Shown here: piece by piece, positions 59,713 through 64,000 of the stretch
Layout of the letters: each line of letters opens with the position of its first letter
Numbering within the stretch: position 1 is the stretch's first letter
DNA from: an uncultured beta proteobacterium
GTDB taxonomy: Bacteria > Pseudomonadota > Gammaproteobacteria > Burkholderiales > Burkholderiaceae_C
Direction: 5' to 3'
DNA: 64,000 nucleotides
Assembly: GCA_903845935.1 (NCBI GenBank)
Contig: CAIMZI010000134.1
Span: 1-64,000 of the forward strand
Notes under the pieces: generated by a model
Told to the model about the DNA's origin: nothing
Seen by the model: the letters and a program-made list of their open reading frames with translations, nothing else
The model's database searches: none
Translations under genes and position numbers: made by a program

Positions 59713-60804
59713 ATGGCAGTGACCGAACAAGCAATCATGGGCGCTTTGCAAAGCGTCATCGACCCCAACACCGGACGCGATTTCGTTTCCAGCAAGTGCA
59801 TCAAGGGCCTCACAGTGGAGGGCGGACGGGTCGTCTTCACTCTCGAATTGGGCTATCCGGCTAAAAGCCAGCACCAGGCCTTTGCCGATGCTCTGGCCGC
59901 CGCCGCCAAGACGCTAGACGGCGTGCAGGACGTGCAAGTCACGCCCAGCCTCAACATCACAGCGCACGCCGTGCAGCGCGGCGTGCAACTGCTGCCGGGC
60001 GTGAAGAATATCGTGGCCGTGGCCTCTGGTAAGGGCGGCGTCGGCAAAAGCACCACCGCCGCCAATCTGGCACTGGCCCTGGCTGCCGAAGGCGCCCGCG
60101 TGGGCCTGTTGGACGCCGATATCTACGGTCCCAGCCAACCCATGATGATGGGTATCGAAGGTCGCCCCGATTCCGCGGACGGCAAGACCATGGAGCCGAT
60201 GGAGAACTACGGCATCCAGGTGATGTCGATCGGCTTTTTGGTAGCGCAGGACGAAGCCATGATCTGGCGCGGCCCCATGGCCACCCAGGCGCTGGAGCAA
60301 CTGTTGCGCCAGACCGCCTGGAAGGACCTGGACTATCTGATTGTGGACATGCCCCCCGGCACCGGCGACATCCAGCTCACCTTAAGCCAGCGCGTGCCCC
60401 TGACTGGCGCCGTGGTGGTGACCACGCCGCAGGACATCGCCCTGCTGGATGCCAAAAAGGGTATCAAGATGTTCGAGAAGGTCGGAGTGCCGATTTTGGG
60501 CATTGTGGAAAACATGGCGGTGCACGTGTGCAGCAACTGCGGCCACGTCGAACACATTTTTGGTGTGGATGGCGGCAAGAACATGGCCGCGCAATATGGC
60601 ATGGACTACCTGGGCGCCTTGCCCCTGGCGATGCAGATTCGCGTGCAGGCCGATGGCGGTAAACCCACCGTGGTGGCCGAGCCCGAGGGCGAACTGGCCG
60701 GCCTCTACAAGGCCGTGGCGCGCAAGGTGGCGCTGGCGATTGCCGCCAAGAACAAGGACTTTTCCAGCAAGTTCCCCAGCATCACCATCAGCAAGAACAC
60801 CTGA
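59713..60804 (+). CDS. apbC: Fe-S cluster carrier ATPase ApbC/Mrp
   Basis: Scaffold or carrier for iron-sulfur clusters. The 363-residue protein has an N-terminal MIP18-like domain (about 5-75), the P-loop SGKGGVGKSTTAANLALAL, DADIYGPSQPMMMG, MPPGTGDIQLTL and the C-terminal cluster-binding CSNC (VCSNCGHVEHIFG). The ATG at 59713 has an AGGAG site upstream and gives the usual N-terminus. Commonly a neighbour of metG. Confidence 0.95.
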   Translation: MAVTEQAIMGALQSVIDPNTGRDFVSSKCIKGLTVEGGRVVFTLELGYPAKSQHQAFADALAAAAKTLDGVQDVQVTPSLNITAHAVQRGVQLLPGVKNIVAVASGKGGVGKSTTAANLALALAAEGARVGLLDADIYGPSQPMMMGIEGRPDSADGKTMEPMENYGIQVMSIGFLVAQDEAMIWRGPMATQALEQLLRQTAWKDLDYLIVDMPPGTGDIQLTLSQRVPLTGAVVVTTPQDIALLDAKKGIKMFEKVGVPILGIVENMAVHVCSNCGHVEHIFGVDGGKNMAAQYGMDYLGALPLAMQIRVQADGGKPTVVAEPEGELAGLYKAVARKVALAIAAKNKDFSSKFPSITISKNT

Positions 60805-60834
60805 GGCTGTTGTTTTGAAAGTCCTGGTCGCGCC

Positions 60835-61779
60835 ATGAACCTCTTGCCATCATTGCGCTACCTGGTGGCGCTGCAGGAGCACAAGCACTTTGGGCGCGCG
60901 GCCCAGGCCTGTCACATCACACAACCTGCGCTTTCCAACGCCATTCGCGCGCTGGAGCGCGAGTTTGACGTGGTGATTGTCAAGCGCGACCGCAACTTTG
61001 CCGGTCTCACACCCCAGGGCGAGCGGGTGCTGGCCTCGGCCAAACTGATGCTGCATGAACACGCCAATTTGCAGCAGGAACTGCAGAGCGAGACGCTGGC
61101 TCCGCGCGGCCCCATCCGCATTGGCGCCGTGCCGACGGCGGTGCCGATTGCAGCGCGCTTTGCCGCCATGCTGCAGGCACGCAACAGCGGTATACAGCCG
61201 GTGGTGTTGTCGCTCAGTTCATCCGAACTGGAGCGCGGACTGGAAGAACTGACGTTGGATCTGGCGCTGGGTTACAGCGACCGCATGCGGGTGCAGGAGC
61301 GCCGCCTAAGGGTCTGGCCGCAATACACCGAACACTATTTTTTGCTGCGCCGTTCTGCCGAGCCAAACGACAAGGGATTGCAAATTGCCAAGTCTATGTC
61401 TTGGAAAGAAGCGGCCGGGCTGCCGCTGTGCCTGCTGACCCCCGAGATGCACAACCGCACGATTGTGGATGCGGCCTTTACCACTGCCGGTGTGCGGGTG
61501 ACGCCGTCCATAGAAACCAATTCCATCATGACCGTGATGCTCAGCGTGGTCGATGGTAATGTCTGCAGCGTGCTGCCCGGCGCACTGCTGGGCACACTGC
61601 GCGGTTACCGGGAACTGGAGGCCTCGCCCCTGACCGGCCCGGAGGTAAAGACGCGCATCGGTTTTATCTCCCACGCCCAGGCCAGGCCGTCGCGCGCGCT
61701 CGAGGCCGGCCTGGCCCTTGCGCAGGATGGTGCCTGGCTGCGCCACGCGGCGGCGCACAGCGGCTTGCTATTGGCCTGA
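60835..61779 (+). CDS. LysR-type transcriptional regulator
   Basis: A 314-residue DNA-binding regulator: N-terminal winged helix (LRYLVALQEHKHFGRAAQACHITQPALSNAIRALE cited as FGRAAQACHITQPALS) and a C-terminal LysR substrate-binding domain (about 90-300). The target genes and inducer are unknown; it lies 30 bases after apbC and converges on the GntR gene, so neither side identifies its target. Confidence 0.9.
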   Translation: MNLLPSLRYLVALQEHKHFGRAAQACHITQPALSNAIRALEREFDVVIVKRDRNFAGLTPQGERVLASAKLMLHEHANLQQELQSETLAPRGPIRIGAVPTAVPIAARFAAMLQARNSGIQPVVLSLSSSELERGLEELTLDLALGYSDRMRVQERRLRVWPQYTEHYFLLRRSAEPNDKGLQIAKSMSWKEAAGLPLCLLTPEMHNRTIVDAAFTTAGVRVTPSIETNSIMTVMLSVVDGNVCSVLPGALLGTLRGYRELEASPLTGPEVKTRIGFISHAQARPSRALEAGLALAQDGAWLRHAAAHSGLLLA

Positions 61780-61806
61780 TTCAAGCGATTCGGCAAGAGA
61801 GCCGGA

Positions 61807-62532
61807 TCACTGGCCCTGCCTGGCCATGAACACCTGGTGCAGCGTGATCTTGCGGACCTCGGCCTGGCTGGTCGCTATATGGGCGCGCAGCAGCAGGATG
61901 GCCTGGTCGGCGCGCTTTTTCTGGATGGCCTTGAGAATCTTGGCGTGCTCGTCGTAGGTGGCGTCTATGCGTGCCTGCTTGGTGAAGTCCAGCCGGCGGA
62001 TGATGCGGATGCGGTCGGTCACCTCCTTGTGCACGCGGGCGATTTCCATGTTGCCGCAGGCCTGGACCAGCGCGCAGTGAAACTGCTCGTCCCACTGGCT
62101 GACCTGCGCGGTGTCGGCACTGCGCTGGTCCGGCGCCACCAGCCAGATCGCGGCCAGTGCGTCGACCAGCGCCTGCCCTTGGGGCGTGCGCACCACGGTG
62201 GCGTCGCAGAGCTTGGCAACCGCCGCCGATTCCAGCAGGATGCGCAGGTCGTACAGCTGCTCGAACTTTTCAAAGTCAAAGGGCAGTACGCGCCAGCCGC
62301 TGCGAAACAGCACCTCCACATAGCCTTCCTGTTGCAACCTGTAGAGCGATTGGCGCACCGGCGTGCGCGACACGTGCAGGCGCAGGCTCAGCTCATTTTC
62401 GGTAAAGCGGTCGCCCGGAATCAGGCGGAATTCGGCAATGTCCTGTTTGACTTTTTCATACACCTCGTCCGCCACGGATACCCTTGTCCCGCGCGTTTTT
62501 TTTGGCGAGGTCTTGCTTTTTTCTGTAGTCAT
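61807..62532 (-). CDS. GntR-family regulator with FCD domain
   Basis: A 241-residue repressor-type protein: N-terminal GntR winged helix (FTENELSLRLHVSRTPVRQSLYRLQQEGYV cited as LSLRLHVSRTPVRQSLYRL) and a helical FCD ligand domain (about 90-225) with the metal-site residues usual for the family (DEQFHCALVQACGN). It likely controls the amidase-HpxZ operon immediately upstream on the same strand. ATG at 62532 chosen for its fit to the family N-terminus. Confidence 0.9.
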   Translation of the reverse strand: MTTEKSKTSPKKTRGTRVSVADEVYEKVKQDIAEFRLIPGDRFTENELSLRLHVSRTPVRQSLYRLQQEGYVEVLFRSGWRVLPFDFEKFEQLYDLRILLESAAVAKLCDATVVRTPQGQALVDALAAIWLVAPDQRSADTAQVSQWDEQFHCALVQACGNMEIARVHKEVTDRIRIIRRLDFTKQARIDATYDEHAKILKAIQKKRADQAILLLRAHIATSQAEVRKITLHQVFMARQGQ

Positions 62533-62568
62533 TGCCACAAACTCTAACACTCCGGCAGCGTCCAAAAA

Positions 62569-62942
62569 TCAGGCCAGCGCAGCTAGCAATTGCGCGCCGT
62601 GCGGTGGGGCCAGCTGGGGAATGAGCTCCCAGCCCGGCTCGCCGCGCACCAGAATGCGCCCGCAGGGGCCGACCTCGCCAATGCCCACGCCGTCGGTGCT
62701 AGTCTGGCGTGAGCGCCAGCGCTTGTTGGCCGGCAGGTCCGGCAGGTCCGGCAGATCTGGCCGGTGGCCTTCGCGCGTGTGAGGCTGATGCCGTAGTCCA
62801 TTTTGTCGACATAGCTGCCCGCGCCGCAGAAGTCGGTATGCATGTCGATCACGATCAGCGCCGTGTTGTCGGACCGCAGGTCTGCGTTCCAGGGCCAGGC
62901 TGCTCCAGGAGGCCAGCGTGCTGGCAGCGCCCAGCGCGGCAA
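62569..62942 (-). pseudogene. Decayed isochorismatase-family hydrolase
   Basis: Remnant of a cysteine hydrolase of the biuret/ureidoacrylate amidohydrolase type. One frame gives the N-terminal part ([19 protein letters not shown] with the catalytic Asp, then GISLTR). Near 62771-62781 the reading shifts to another frame that continues as [42 protein letters not shown]. About 20 residues between the two parts are missing, and the whole C-terminal third, including the catalytic Cys, is absent. A 9-base unit (CCGGCAGGT) is repeated three times at 62730-62756. No working enzyme is expected. Confidence 0.75.
62730..62756. repeat. Three tandem 9-base units inside the decayed hydrolase gene
   Basis: CCGGCAGGT, CCGGCAGGT, CCGGCAGAT. 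In the old reading frame they encode Pro-Asp-Leu three times; relatives have two similar units, so one copy looks expanded. Confidence 0.6.
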
Positions 62943-62947
62943 TGGTC

Positions 62948-63331
62948 TTAAGCTGGCAGTTCCAGCAGGCTGACATGGGCGCTCACCACCTTCCAGCCCT
63001 CAGTCGTGCGCAGCCAGGTCTGGCTCTGGCGGCCACTGCGGCTGGCACCGGTGCGCTGAAACAAAATGTTGACGGTAGCGAAGTCGTGCCCGTATGTGGT
63101 GATGTCGGTGCGCAAAACAGTGCGTGCCAGGCCCGTGGCGGGGCGCGCTGCGCGAAAGGCCTGGATGGCGGCATAGCCGTGCAGGTTTTCCCCCACGCCG
63201 TAGCGCAGGGTGTGCGGGCTGTTCCAGAACAGTTCGTCCAGCACGGCCACATGGTTGCCGACCAGAGCCTGCTCGTAAAGGTCGCTCACGGCCTGCACCT
63301 GCCGCAGCACCTCGGGAATATTGATGTCCAT
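62948..63331 (-). CDS. hpxZ: AtzH-like/HpxZ family protein
   Basis: A 127-residue NTF2-fold protein of the DUF3225/AtzH group, named HpxZ in oxalurate catabolism. It begins [15 protein letters not shown] and shows [19 protein letters not shown] (cited as [12 protein letters not shown]), [11 protein letters not shown] and [22 protein letters not shown], all typical. Members stabilise or assist AtzE-type amidases, and here the amidase gene ends one base before it. No catalytic site is known. Confidence 0.87.
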   Translation of the reverse strand: MDINIPEVLRQVQAVSDLYEQALVGNHVAVLDELFWNSPHTLRYGVGENLHGYAAIQAFRAARPATGLARTVLRTDITTYGHDFATVNILFQRTGASRSGRQSQTWLRTTEGWKVVSAHVSLLELPA

Positions 63332-63332
63332 G

Positions 63333-64000
63333 TCAAAGCCTCACGGGTTTCAGATGGGCCGCGCCGGATTGCTGCAGCACCAGGGCGGCGCGCAGCGCCA
63401 GGTCTTCGCGCCAGGGCGCGGCAATCAGCTGCACGCCTATGGGCATGGCGCCGGTGCCACTGGGCCACAGCGGTGCGCTCACTACTGGGCAACCCGAGAA
63501 GGAAATCGGCTGCGTGAGCAGGCCGATCGACGCGCTGCAGGGCAGCCTCTGGCCGTTGATGTCCAGCCACTCCGCACCCAGCAGGGGAGCACTTAAGGGG
63601 GTGGCCGGTGCAATCAGAACGTCCCAATCCTGAAACAGGGCGTTGACCCGCGCACGATAAGCGCGGCGGAACTGCTGGGCGCGCAAATACCAGGAGGCTG
63701 GCTGCAGCGCACCGGCAATAAAGCGGTCCACCGAGAGCGGTTCGAAGTCGTCCATCTGCGTTTTTAGATCGGCCAGGTGCAGGCGCCCGCCCTCGCTGGC
63801 GGTGGTGATAAAGGCCGCAGCGCGGGCCAGGGCAGCGTCGGGCCACAGGGCCATGCCGGTGGCACCTAGTACGCGCGCTGCGGTCTCTGCGGCCTCGTTG
63901 GCGGACGGTGTAGCGAATTCCTCAAAATAGCCGCCCAGTCGCCCTATGCGCAGGCCATTTGTGCCTAGCCCACAGGCGCTGCCAATGGCTTGCACGCGCA
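63333..64000 (-). CDS. AtzE-type amidase, C-terminal part
   Basis: Amidase-signature hydrolase cut by the right edge of the window; about 222 residues of its C-terminal half are present. Visible are [49 protein letters not shown] and the end [22 protein letters not shown], typical of AtzE-like enzymes in biuret, barbiturate or allantoin catabolism. The catalytic Ser-cisSer-Lys lie outside the window. It is the gene immediately upstream of hpxZ. Confidence 0.87.
   Translation of the reverse strand, partial: RVQAIGSACGLGTNGLRIGRLGGYFEEFATPSANEAAETAARVLGATGMALWPDAALARAAAFITTASEGGRLHLADLKTQMDDFEPLSVDRFIAGALQPASWYLRAQQFRRAYRARVNALFQDWDVLIAPATPLSAPLLGAEWLDINGQRLPCSASIGLLTQPISFSGCPVVSAPLWPSGTGAMPIGVQLIAAPWREDLALRAALVLQQSGAAHLKPVRL

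Noticed and set aside
62569..62976. A single intact small gene over the isochorismatase region
   Set aside because: Neither frame alone contains both conserved halves of the family; the similarity switches frame, so the region is a decayed gene.

Overview
The window looks like a chromosomal segment of a betaproteobacterium of the order Burkholderiales, most likely family Comamonadaceae (Rhodoferax/Polaromonas-like). This rests on gene content and order: rplU-rpmA-obgE-proB next to a CNP1-like gene and rppH; hemA-prfA-prmC; rhodanese-grxC-secB-gpsA; DUF3460-scpA-panB-panC; a paired cphA/cphA' with a DUF1854 gene; and a giant DUF3683 FAD/Fe-S oxidoreductase. Coding density is very high. No gap between genes exceeds about 210 bases, and I recognised no rRNA, tRNA, CRISPR array, insertion sequence or prophage. 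The genus is an inference; no marker RNA is present.

Layout. 1-7.2 kb: start of ispB (leftward, cut by the window edge), ribosomal proteins L21 and L27, the ribosome-assembly GTPase ObgE, proline synthesis (proB), a CNP1-like secreted protein, rppH, proS, a lytic transglycosylase and grxD. 7.3-14.6 kb: a more variable block with a SlyD-like FKBP, a periplasmic molybdopterin-oxidoreductase-fold protein paired with a hybrid histidine kinase, a LeuA-type isopropylmalate synthase, YjdM, and a TolC-type outer-membrane factor fused to an OmpA domain. 14.7-23.3 kb: prmC, prfA and hemA (leftward), a small membrane protein, a glycerophosphodiesterase and the 1300-residue FAD/Fe-S oxidoreductase. 23.3-33.1 kb: a ubiquinone cluster (ubiE, Tim44-like, ubiJ, ubiB), an FmdB-type zinc ribbon, DUF502, aspS, nudB, an endonuclease/exonuclease/phosphatase-family gene and clsB. 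33.1-39.9 kb: folE with a BLUF photoreceptor directly behind it, a DUF429 gene, then leftward MinD-like ATPase, diguanylate cyclase, MoeB/ThiF, CtpA-type protease and gpmA. 40.0-42.3 kb: rhodanese, grxC, secB (interrupted) and gpsA. 42.3-50.0 kb: cyanophycin synthesis (cphA, cphA') divergent from an ABC exporter-like protein and a DUF1854 partner. 50.2-55.5 kb: a small membrane protein, panC, panB, scpA, DUF3460 and metG. 55.7-59.6 kb: an accessory cassette (zinc metalloprotease, small unknown protein, patatin-like phospholipase) lying between metG and apbC. 59.7-64 kb: apbC, a LysR regulator, a GntR/FCD regulator, a decayed isochorismatase-family gene, HpxZ and an AtzE-type amidase running off the right edge.

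How genes fit together. FolE and NudB carry out the first two steps of folate synthesis and lie 2 kb apart. ubiE, ubiJ and ubiB serve aerobic ubiquinone synthesis. panB-panC form a two-gene pantothenate operon. cphA-cphA' with the divergent ABC/DUF1854 pair form a cyanophycin storage locus, though no cyanophycinase is in view. The amidase, HpxZ, decayed hydrolase and GntR regulator look like the end of a ureide/biuret-type nitrogen catabolism cluster.

Most notable observations: secB carries an in-frame TAA in the middle of an otherwise intact gene; a TolC-like channel is fused to an OmpA peptidoglycan-binding domain; a metalloprotease/patatin cassette splits the widely conserved metG-apbC pair; CphA' has lost its ligase P-loop; a BLUF photoreceptor follows folE; and a diguanylate cyclase overlaps a MinD/FlhG-like ATPase gene with no flagellar genes nearby.
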